A DNA stretch of 63,356 bases from Polaromonas sp. GTDB taxonomy: Bacteria > Pseudomonadota > Gammaproteobacteria > Burkholderiales > Burkholderiaceae_C. The notes beneath the pieces are model-generated. The model searched no databases. It was not told the origin of the DNA and was given only the letters and a program-made list of their open reading frames with translations. This document shows, piece by piece, positions 18,052-27,140 of this stretch. Both the position numbers and the translations under genes were made by a program. Within the stretch, counting starts at the first letter, position 1, and every line of letters begins with the position of its first letter. Location: positions 1 through 63,356 of the forward strand of contig PNNC01000192.1 of assembly GCA_013824015.1 (NCBI GenBank), read 5' to 3'.

Positions 18052-18501
18052 ATGACTTCCCGCCACACCTTGCGCGCCGCGCTGGCCCTTGCCGCTGTTT
18101 TCCTGATCGCCGGCTGCGGCATGATGACGCCGCCGTCCAGCGCCGTCGCGCTCACCACACAACTGCGCGGCGCCAATGAAGTTCCGCCGGTTCCCGGCAA
18201 CGCCAGCGGCCAGGTCGATGCCATGCTCGACAAGAGCACCGGCGTTTTCAAATGGCAGCTGTCCTATTCCGGCTTGAGTGGTCCTGCCACCGCAGGCCAT
18301 TTTCACGGTCCGGCGATGGTCGGCGCCAACGCCGGCATTGCCTTGCCTTTCACCGGCGCTGTCAGCAGCCCGATGTCCGGTCAGGCCACCTTGACAGCGG
18401 CCCAGATGGCCGACCTGCTGGCCGGCAAGTGGTACGCCAACATCCACACCGCACGTTATCCCGGCGGCGAGATCCGCGGGCAGATGACGGTCCGCAATTA
18501 A
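18052..18501 (+). CDS. CHRD-domain lipoprotein
   Basis: A 149-residue protein with a lipoprotein leader ending LIAGC (Cys22). The rest is one CHRD domain: LRGANEVPPVPGNASGQVDA, LSYSGLSGPATAGHFHGPA, and ANIHTARYPGGEIRGQM. These three blocks are diagnostic of the CHRD fold, first seen in chordin and common in bacterial envelope proteins, where its role is unclear. The His-rich loop HFHGP and IHTARYPGGEIRG are the most conserved parts. The next small gene follows after 20 bases and is probably cotranscribed. Confidence 0.9.
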   Translation: MTSRHTLRAALALAAVFLIAGCGMMTPPSSAVALTTQLRGANEVPPVPGNASGQVDAMLDKSTGVFKWQLSYSGLSGPATAGHFHGPAMVGANAGIALPFTGAVSSPMSGQATLTAAQMADLLAGKWYANIHTARYPGGEIRGQMTVRN

Positions 18502-18521
18502 CCCACCCTCAAGGACTCCCC

Positions 18522-18815
18522 ATGAACACGACTTTCTCAGCCCTGCTCACATCGGCCCTGCTGGCCGTTTCCGCCTCCGCCGCGCTTGCGCAACCGGTCG
18601 CCATCGAGGAAAGGCTGCTGGAGCGCGGCGCCGTCGCCGACGTGACGCCGCAGCAGCGTTACCGCAGCGCCATCAACGAAGCCGGCGGCGGCTACAAGCT
18701 GTGGCTGGCTGAATGTGCCGCCATGGCGGCCGCCGAGCGCACCGCCTGCCGGCGCGAAGCCAAAGTTGCGTATGACCGCGACATGGCCGCAGCCCGCGCC
18801 ATCCTGCGCAAGTAA
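18522..18815 (+). CDS. small secreted protein of unknown function
   Basis: A 97-residue protein starting MNTTFSALLTSALLAVSASAALA, a Sec signal peptide with cleavage after ALA. The mature part of about 73 residues is helical and charged, with two cysteines (LAECAAMAAAERTACRREAK) likely to form a periplasmic disulfide. It lies 20 bases after the CHRD lipoprotein gene and ends at a terminator, so the two form a small envelope operon. I do not recognise the family. Confidence 0.7.
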   Translation: MNTTFSALLTSALLAVSASAALAQPVAIEERLLERGAVADVTPQQRYRSAINEAGGGYKLWLAECAAMAAAERTACRREAKVAYDRDMAAARAILRK

Positions 18816-18837
18816 GCAGGCAACCGTCTCCTCCGTT

Positions 18838-18866
18838 TGGCCCCGCCCTTGAGCGGGGCCTTTTTT
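18838..18866 (+). terminator. Rho-independent terminator
   Basis: GGCCCCGCCC-TTGA-GCGGGGCC followed by six T. It ends the CHRD lipoprotein operon. Confidence 0.9.
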
Positions 18867-18935
18867 CGTCCGTGCCCGGTGCTTGCACGCAGGGTTTGCC
18901 GGGTATATAGTTGCGGGCGCAACCAAATCGAAACC

Positions 18936-20519
18936 ATGACCACTGCCTCTTCCCCGCTGCCCGCCCGTGTGCCTGTGTTGATTGCCGGTGGCGGGCCGGT
19001 CGGCCTCACGCTGGCGGCCTTGCTGTCGCGGCTGGGCATTGCCAGCCTGGTGATCGAGGCCGATGCCGGCTACTGCAGCGGCAGCCGCGCCATTTGCATG
19101 TCGCGCCGCTCGCAGGAAATCCTCGGCTGGGTGGGCGCCGACCGGCCGTTGCTGGACAAGGGCCTGTCCTGGGTCGGCGGGCGCAGTTACTGGCGCGACG
19201 CCGAAGTGCTGCATTTCCAGATGCCCAGCGAGCCCAGCCAGCGTTTTGCGCCCATGGTCAACATCCAGCAGTTTTATGTGGAAGAGTTCGCCCATCGCGC
19301 TGGAGGCGAAGGCATGGAGGTGCGCTGGTCCAGCCGCGTGACGGCGGTGCGTCCGCGCAGCGACGGCGCCGAAGTCGATGTGCAGGACGCGTCCGGCCTG
19401 CACACCGTGCGCGCCGACTGGGTGGTTGCCTGCGACGGCGGGCGCAGCACGGTGCGCGAGCAGCTCGGCCTGCAACTGAACGGTACGCAGTACGACGGCA
19501 ACTACGTCATCGTTGATGTGGTGCAGAAAACCAGGCGTGCGGTCGAGCGCCTGGCCTGGTTCGATCCGCCGTCCAACCCCGGCTCCACCATCCTGATGCA
19601 CCGCCAGCCCGACGATGTCTGGCGCATTGACTACCAGATCCGCGATGACGAAGATCCCATCGAGGCCGTCAAGCCCGAAAACGTGCTGCCGCGCGTGGCC
19701 AGCCATTTGAAGATGATTGGCGAGGACGCCCCCTGGGAGCCGCTGTGGATATCGATTTACAACGCCAAATGCCTGACGCTGGACAGCTACCGCCACGGCC
19801 GCGTGGTGTTTGCCGGTGATGCGGCCCATCTGGTGCCCATCTTCGGCGTGCGCGGGCTCAATTCGGGCCTGGATGACGCCGGCAACCTGGCCTGGAAGCT
19901 GGCCGCCGTGATCGAGGGCAGGGCGGCCGACAGCCTGATTGATTCCTATTCGGTCGAACGGGTGCACGCCGCGCGCGAGAACATTGCCTACGGCGCCAAA
20001 AGCACCGAGTTCATGGCGCCGCCCAACTTCGCTTTCAAACTGATGCGGGAAGCCACGCTGCGGCTGGCGCTCAGCGACGCGAAGGTGCGGCCGCTGATCA
20101 ACCCGCGCCAGTCCTCACCCGTCAGTTATGCCGGGTCGCCGCTCAACGGCCCGCAGGTCGGCGACTGGAACAGCGAACTGGCCGCGCCCGGCGCACCGGC
20201 GCCCGAGGCGCTGCTGGCGGGACCGGGCGGGCCCTTGTACCTGACGCAATGTTTCGGCCGCGACCTGGTGTGCCTGGTGTTCGAGGAAGGCGCCTTGCCC
20301 GATGCCCTGCGCACATTGCCGGAACACGGCGTGGCGGTGCTGGTGATAGAGCCGGACGCCGACACCCTGGGTCAGGCACGCCAGCGTTATGGGCTGCCGG
20401 ATGCCGCCGCAGAGGCGCTGGTGCTGGTGCGCCCCGACGGTTATGTGATGGGCCGCTGGCGCGGGCTGGACCCCGCGCCGCTGCTGGCCCTGCTTGAACA
20501 GAAAGGACTCGCCCCATGA
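18936..20519 (+). CDS. FAD-dependent aromatic monooxygenase (MhpA/PheA-like)
   Basis: A 527-residue class A flavoprotein hydroxylase. It has the FAD-binding GxGxxG at residues 18-23 (IAGGGPVGLTLAALL), the DG motif in VVACDGGRSTVREQLG and the GD motif in VVFAGDAAHLVPIFGVRGLNSGLDD. The extra C-terminal thioredoxin-like domain of about 150 residues is typical of 3-(3-hydroxyphenyl)propionate hydroxylase and phenol hydroxylases. It uses NAD(P)H and O2 to hydroxylate an aromatic ring. The next gene overlaps it by ATGA, and a MarR gene follows, so an aromatic acid is a likely substrate and inducer. Confidence 0.87.
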   Translation: MTTASSPLPARVPVLIAGGGPVGLTLAALLSRLGIASLVIEADAGYCSGSRAICMSRRSQEILGWVGADRPLLDKGLSWVGGRSYWRDAEVLHFQMPSEPSQRFAPMVNIQQFYVEEFAHRAGGEGMEVRWSSRVTAVRPRSDGAEVDVQDASGLHTVRADWVVACDGGRSTVREQLGLQLNGTQYDGNYVIVDVVQKTRRAVERLAWFDPPSNPGSTILMHRQPDDVWRIDYQIRDDEDPIEAVKPENVLPRVASHLKMIGEDAPWEPLWISIYNAKCLTLDSYRHGRVVFAGDAAHLVPIFGVRGLNSGLDDAGNLAWKLAAVIEGRAADSLIDSYSVERVHAARENIAYGAKSTEFMAPPNFAFKLMREATLRLALSDAKVRPLINPRQSSPVSYAGSPLNGPQVGDWNSELAAPGAPAPEALLAGPGGPLYLTQCFGRDLVCLVFEEGALPDALRTLPEHGVAVLVIEPDADTLGQARQRYGLPDAAAEALVLVRPDGYVMGRWRGLDPAPLLALLEQKGLAP

Positions 20520-20713
20520 CCGATACCGACCTGGACCGCAGCTACACCGCCTTGTGCGAGGCGCTGGCGGCCGTGGGCGAGGCACAGGCGCCCTTGTTGC
20601 TGTCGATGCTGAGCCTGTCGCTGATGAGCCGCTTCGAGCGTGCCGACGAGGTCCTGCCGCTGATTGCCAATGCGCAGGACCAGTGCAGCGCAGGAGCTGC
20701 TGGTGCCGCGTAA
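20516..20713 (+). CDS. DUF2783-like small protein
   Basis: A 65-residue protein whose ATG overlaps the TGA of the monooxygenase gene. Two predicted helices, with the pattern SYTALCEALAAVGEAQAPLLLSMLSLSLMSRF then EVLPLIANAQ, resemble DUF2783, a family of about 60 residues. From memory, DUF2783 is often encoded next to aromatic FAD monooxygenases. The strict overlap suggests coupled translation and a partner or stability role for the hydroxylase (inference). Confidence 0.6.
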   Translation: MTDTDLDRSYTALCEALAAVGEAQAPLLLSMLSLSLMSRFERADEVLPLIANAQDQCSAGAAGAA

Positions 20714-21152
20714 ACCCGCCGCACGGCCGCCGCTGGACCGCTTCCTGACCTACCGCCTGCACCTGGTCAACAAGCTGACCGACAAGTTCAGCAGCGACGC
20801 CTATGCCGACGAGTTCGGCCTGCCGGTGGGCGAGGCGCGCTGCCTCGCGGCCATCGGCAATTTCGCGCCGTTGTCGGTGGTCGAACTGGCGGCCAAAGCC
20901 AACCTGAACAAGGGCCAGGCCAGCCGCGCCGCGCAGGCGCTGGTCGAGCGTGGCCTGGTCAGCAAACTCGCCAGTGCATCCGATGGCCGCGGCGTGGTGC
21001 TGGCGCCGACCAGCGAGGGGCGGGCGCTCTGGAGCCGCGTGATGGCGCTGATCGCGCGGCGCAATGACGACATTTTTGGCTGCCTGTCATCGGCCGAACG
21101 CCGGCAACTGGGCGACATGCTGGACCGCCTGATAGACCACGCGAGGCGCTGA
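20703..21152 (+). CDS. MarR-family transcriptional regulator
   Basis: A 149-residue winged-helix regulator. I chose GTG at 20703 because it has an AGGAG site at 20692-20696 with 6-base spacing; a further-upstream ATG (20664) would overlap the small gene by 50 bases. The HTH runs through [30 protein letters not shown] and the wing through [19 protein letters not shown]. It overlaps the DUF2783-like gene by 11 bases, so the regulator is in the operon it probably represses, with a phenolic or aromatic acid as inducer. Confidence 0.87.
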   Translation: MPRKPAARPPLDRFLTYRLHLVNKLTDKFSSDAYADEFGLPVGEARCLAAIGNFAPLSVVELAAKANLNKGQASRAAQALVERGLVSKLASASDGRGVVLAPTSEGRALWSRVMALIARRNDDIFGCLSSAERRQLGDMLDRLIDHARR

Positions 21153-21159
21153 GCCTTGC

Positions 21160-21258
21160 CCGTTCTGGCTGAGCCTGTCGAAGCCTTGTACCTCCAGCCT
21201 CCGATGCCCTTTGACCCCTTCGTCAGGCCCAGGACAGGCCGCCCAGCGCGAACGGGGC
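21160..21258. repeat. dispersed repeat with two inverted arms, GAGCCTGTCGAAG type
   Basis: The left arm CCGTTCTGGCTGAGCCTGTC continues GAAGCC. The right arm, inverted and more degenerate, reads CCCTTCGTCAGGCCCAGGAC, with GCGCGAACGG at its end. It belongs to the same family as the 26-base piece at 5853-5878. It fills most of the gap between the marR and ygiQ genes. Confidence 0.6.
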
Positions 21259-21384
21259 GTCGGTGTTGTGACCACAAATCTGCTGGTTTCAGGCGATTTG
21301 AGACGTTCATGGGCCCAAAGTACCCATTCTGGGCGTACGCGAAGGCTTAAAACCTTAAAATGGCGGGTTGCCCCCAAAGTCCCC

Positions 21385-23772
<2,388 letters not shown>

Positions 23773-23909
23773 GGGACGGTCCGGCGTGCCGGACTGTTCG
23801 ACATTTCCAGGGTTTTTCAGGGAGTCACAGGCGTGACAGCTTAAGGGTTTCCACTGCGCGGTTGTTTTCGCATGCCATTGCTAAATACATCCACCAACCG
23901 GAGATTCAC

Positions 23910-24914
23910 ATGACGAAACCCCTGAGCCGCCGCAAGTTGCTGGCCCACGCAGGCGTGGCACCCCTTTATCTCGGAGGCGTTGGCACGCTGGCCCTCGCGC
24001 AGCAGGCCTATCCCAACCGGCCGATTCGTATCGTTGTGCCATTTAATGCCGGTGGCGCCACCGATGTGCTGACCCGCCTGATCGGGGACAAGCTCAGCGC
24101 CCGCCTGTGGCAACCGGTGATTGTTGAAAACAGGGGCGGTGCGGGCGGCATTGTCGGCACCGACACCATCGCCAAGGCGCCGCCCGACGGCTACAACTTC
24201 GTGGTTTCACTGAACACATCGCTGCTGACCAACCAGTTTCTTTATGACCGGCTGCCCTACCAGCCGCAACGCGACCTGACGCTGGTCTCGCAATTTGTCA
24301 ATTCGCCGGTCACGCTGGTGGTGCATCCCAGCATCCCTGCGAAAAACGGTCCCGAGTTATTGAAATACATGGCCGCCAACAAGGGCAGGTTGTCGTATGG
24401 CTCCTGGGGCGTGGGTTCCTACGCGCACCTGGCCGGTTACTCGATGAGTGTGAGCCAGAAGGCCGACATGGTTCATGTGCCCTACAAGGGGGAGGCTCCG
24501 ATGTTGCAGGAGCTGATTGGCGGCCAGATCCAGATGTCTTATGCCAGCGCGCTGGCCGCCAAGCCGCACATCGAGGCGGGCAAGCTCAAGCTGATTGGCG
24601 TGACCGGCCTCAAACGCATGGCGGTGCTGCCGAATGCGCCCACGCTGGCCGAGCAGGGACTGACCGAGGAGTTCTACCGGATTGCCGGCTGGATCGGCAT
24701 GGCCGCGCCGGCCAAAACACCCAGGGACATCATCGCCCGGGTGTCCAGCGAGATCCAGCGCATCTGCGTGATGCCGGAGATCGTCGAAAAAATCTCCAGC
24801 ATGGGGTTCACGGTGGCCGCCAGCACACCCGAGGCATTTGCTGCTGTTTACAAAAAGGACTACCCGGTCTGGGAGCGGCTGGTCAAAACATCGGGCGCCC
24901 GCCTGGATTTGTGA
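23910..24914 (+). CDS. Bug/TctC-family periplasmic binding protein
   Basis: A 334-residue tripartite tricarboxylate-receptor (Bug) protein. It starts MTKPLSRRKLLAHAGVAPLYLGGVGTLALA, a signal peptide with a twin-Arg-like SRRKLL. The mature part has YPNRPIRIVVPFNAGGATDVLTRLIG and VENRGGAGGIVGTDTIAKAPPDGYN, the ligand-binding signature. The start at 23910 has a CCGGAG site. No tctAB genes are near, so it is an orphan Bug protein of the kind that has expanded in Burkholderiales. The ligand is unknown. Confidence 0.9.
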   Translation: MTKPLSRRKLLAHAGVAPLYLGGVGTLALAQQAYPNRPIRIVVPFNAGGATDVLTRLIGDKLSARLWQPVIVENRGGAGGIVGTDTIAKAPPDGYNFVVSLNTSLLTNQFLYDRLPYQPQRDLTLVSQFVNSPVTLVVHPSIPAKNGPELLKYMAANKGRLSYGSWGVGSYAHLAGYSMSVSQKADMVHVPYKGEAPMLQELIGGQIQMSYASALAAKPHIEAGKLKLIGVTGLKRMAVLPNAPTLAEQGLTEEFYRIAGWIGMAAPAKTPRDIIARVSSEIQRICVMPEIVEKISSMGFTVAASTPEAFAAVYKKDYPVWERLVKTSGARLDL

Positions 24915-25003
24915 ACCGGTCGCCCTGGCGGCGCTTTCAGGGGGGGCAAGCAGGCGCTTTCGCCTGCCGGCCTGTGGCACGCGGCCGTCAAGCTGTTGTA
25001 GGG

Positions 25004-25065
25004 GTCAAATCGGCCTCCAGCCCATAGCCGGCATGGGGATGCAGCTATCAAATCGATAGTGTGTC
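25004..25065 (-). repeat. dispersed palindromic element, copy 3
   Basis: Reverse orientation: GGCCTCCAGCCCATAG ... GCAGCTATCAAATCGATAG on the plus strand. It lies between the Bug gene and the AraC gene. Confidence 0.75.
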
Positions 25066-25110
25066 GATGGCTTGAACGGACCGTCGGCGTTGCGTTTTAT
25101 AGTGGAGGCC

Positions 25111-25902
25111 ATGCCCCAGGACCGCACGCTGCTGCAACAAACCGCCACGTTCAGGGTGGAGCGTGTGCTGCTGCGCAGCGCCTCGCCGCAGTGGAGCGCC
25201 GCTTATGAAGTGGCTTCGCCGCGCATCGTGCTGCCGTCCAGCGGCAACACCGCGTTCCGCGTGGCCGGTCACAGCGTGCTGCTCGATGGCCTGACCGCGC
25301 TGAGCCTGCCGACCGGCTTGCCCTACCAGATGAAACATGTCGCTGGCGCCACACGCGCCAGCATTGTGGTCAGTGCGCCGCCCGCGGCGGCACTGCCGCA
25401 TGGGCCAACGGCTTGTGTGGCCTGGTCGCTGGCGCCGCGCGCACTGTGGCTGTTGCGCCGGCACTGGCGTGCGCTGGCCCGGGGCGACGACGGGCTGGAG
25501 CCGACGCAAGCGCTGCTGCGGCTGCTGCTGCCACCGTCCGCGCCGGCAACACCAGGGCGGGGCCGCTCTGCCGGCGCCGTGCAACGCGCACAACACTTCA
25601 TGGCCGAACGCACTGCCGATACCCAGGCGGCACACTGGACGCTCAACGACGTGGCCGACGCCGCCTGCTGTTCGCTGTTTCACCTGGCGCGCTGCTTTCG
25701 CCAACACACCGGGCTCAGCCTGCACGGCTACCGCCAGCGCCTGCGGCTGGCCGCGGCGTTGCAGCGGCTGGAGGAGGGCGAGCGCGACCTCGCGGCGCTC
25801 GCGCATGAGCTGGGCTACAGCAGCCAGAGTCATCTCGGCAGTGCTTTTGTGCGCGAGATCGGCGTCACGCCTGCGCAGGCGCGGCGTGCCCTGGCCCAGT
25901 GA
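25111..25902 (+). CDS. AraC-family transcriptional regulator
   Basis: A 263-residue regulator with the double HTH of AraC/XylS at the C-terminus (about 165-260): WTLNDVADAACCSLFHLARCFRQHTGLSLHGYRQRLRL and ALAHELGYSSQSHLGSAFVREIGVTPAQARR. The N-terminal half is a poorly conserved cupin-like sensing part. I chose the ATG at 25111, 2 bases after a GTGGAGG site. The EamA exporter gene follows 61 bases later on the same strand and is a likely target (inference). Confidence 0.87.
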   Translation: MPQDRTLLQQTATFRVERVLLRSASPQWSAAYEVASPRIVLPSSGNTAFRVAGHSVLLDGLTALSLPTGLPYQMKHVAGATRASIVVSAPPAAALPHGPTACVAWSLAPRALWLLRRHWRALARGDDGLEPTQALLRLLLPPSAPATPGRGRSAGAVQRAQHFMAERTADTQAAHWTLNDVADAACCSLFHLARCFRQHTGLSLHGYRQRLRLAAALQRLEEGERDLAALAHELGYSSQSHLGSAFVREIGVTPAQARRALAQ

Positions 25903-25963
25903 GCGGCGCACAAGCGCAGGAATCTGATAGCCGGCTGGCGTCTTCATCGACACACTCGCCGGC

Positions 25964-26869
25964 ATGAACCGCAAGCTTGTCATCGGCCTGCTGGCCGCGC
26001 TGGCCGCCGCGCTGATCGGCAGCGGCTGGCAGATCGCCTCGCGCCACGGCGTGACCACCCGCCTCGGGCCGCTGGAGCTGGCGGTGCTGCGTTACGGCAT
26101 CCCGGCGCTGGTATTGCTGCCGCTGCTTCGGCGAACCGGCCTGTTTCCGGTCGGGCTGCCGCGCCGCCAGCTCGGCCTGCTGGTGCTGGGCGGCGGTCTG
26201 CCGTTCGGGCTGCTGGTGCTGGCGGGCGCACAGTGGGCGCCGGCCGCCCACATGGGCGTGTTCATGGCCGGCAGCGTTCCGCTGTTCACCGCACTGGGCG
26301 CGCGCCTGGTCCATGGCGAACGCATCAGCGGCCTGCGGCTGGCCGGTTTGTTGCTGATTGCTGGCGGCATGGCGGTGTTCGGTACCAGCAGCTTTGCGGA
26401 TGCGGCGCAGACCTGGCGCGGCGACTTGCTGTTTGTGCTGGCCGCGATGTTGTGGGCGGTGTACACGCTGGTGTTCCGGGGCAGCGGCCTCACGCCGTGG
26501 CAGGGCGTGGCGGTGATCAATGCCTGGTCCCTTCTTTTGTTGTCGCCGCTGCTGCTGATCTTCGGCGCGCCGCGCCTGCTGTCGGCCCCGTGGACCGACG
26601 TCGCCTGGCAGGCGCTGGGGCAGGGCGTGGTCGCCGGGCTGCTGGGCCTGGTGACCTACATGATCGCGATCGCACGCCTGGGCGCGGCCCACGCCTCGCT
26701 GTCCGCCGCTCTGGTGCCCATCAGCACCGCCCTCGGCGCAGCCTGGCTGCTGGCTGAGCCGCTGGGTGCGGGCACGCTGGTCGCCTCTGTGCTGGTGGCG
26801 GGTGGCGTGGCGCTGGCGAGCGGGGCGCTGGGGCGACAAGCCCGACACCGCCAAAAAGAAGGTGTTTAA
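25964..26869 (+). CDS. EamA/DMT-family transporter
   Basis: A 301-residue inner-membrane protein with ten predicted helices in two EamA repeats (about residues 7-135 and 150-290). Hallmarks include APAAHMGVFMAGSVPLFTALGARLVHGERISGLRLAGLLLIAGG at the end of repeat one and ALVPISTALGAAWLLAEPLGAGTLVASVLVAGG at the end of repeat two. The family exports metabolites or amino acids. The tail is basic (RQARHRQKEGV). Substrate unknown. It is preceded by AraC and followed by a gene-free stretch. Confidence 0.88.
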   Translation: MNRKLVIGLLAALAAALIGSGWQIASRHGVTTRLGPLELAVLRYGIPALVLLPLLRRTGLFPVGLPRRQLGLLVLGGGLPFGLLVLAGAQWAPAAHMGVFMAGSVPLFTALGARLVHGERISGLRLAGLLLIAGGMAVFGTSSFADAAQTWRGDLLFVLAAMLWAVYTLVFRGSGLTPWQGVAVINAWSLLLLSPLLLIFGAPRLLSAPWTDVAWQALGQGVVAGLLGLVTYMIAIARLGAAHASLSAALVPISTALGAAWLLAEPLGAGTLVASVLVAGGVALASGALGRQARHRQKEGV

Positions 26870-27136
26870 AAAATTGCTCGCAGCGTCCAAGCGCCCATCC
26901 CAGCCGACCGCCTCCGGCGGCGGCTGAACTCCAAAGCTAGGGATGGTTCAAGGGCGCTCCATCGCAGCACTGCGCCTTTCCGCTGGCCTTCAAAGGCTTG
27001 CGACGTCGGGAATGACGGATCTTTTGTCGTCACTCGGCTGCTGGCGCCTGGTGAATGGTGCCAGTCGCTCAATACGCTCCAGGGAAACAGCCCCCACCCC
27101 CTGTCCGACGGGCGCGTGCAGCTATCCATTCAGGAG
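26870..27136. other. intergenic region between convergent genes, with repeat remnants
   Basis: No convincing gene. A leftward open frame (26866-27129) exists but has no start with a ribosome site and no protein features. GTCGGGAATGACGG near 27006-27022 resembles pieces of interspersed repeats, and a degenerate palindromic element lies at the right end. Confidence 0.4.
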
Positions 27137-27140
27137 CTAG
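27088..27140 (-). repeat. dispersed palindromic element, degenerate copy 4
   Basis: Plus-strand CGGGCGCGTGCAGCTATCCA then TTCAGGAGCTAGG. It keeps GCAGCTAT and the AGGAGCTA end, but the GGCCTCCAGCCCAT half is decayed to AGCCCCCACCCCCTGTC. It touches the stop of the hybrid kinase gene. Confidence 0.5.

Noticed and set aside
24950..24967. Hairpin GCAGGCG/CGCCTGC after the Bug gene
   Set aside because: Perfect 7-bp stem but no T-run, so not a convincing terminator.
25926..25945. AATCTGATAGCCGGCTGGCG before the EamA gene as another palindromic element
   Set aside because: Only the GATAGC core matches; the second half and flanks do not.
26866..27129. An 88-codon minus-strand frame between the EamA and kinase genes
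   Set aside because: It has no ribosome site, runs into the EamA gene and contains repeat pieces; its translation is Arg/Ser-rich without a fold.
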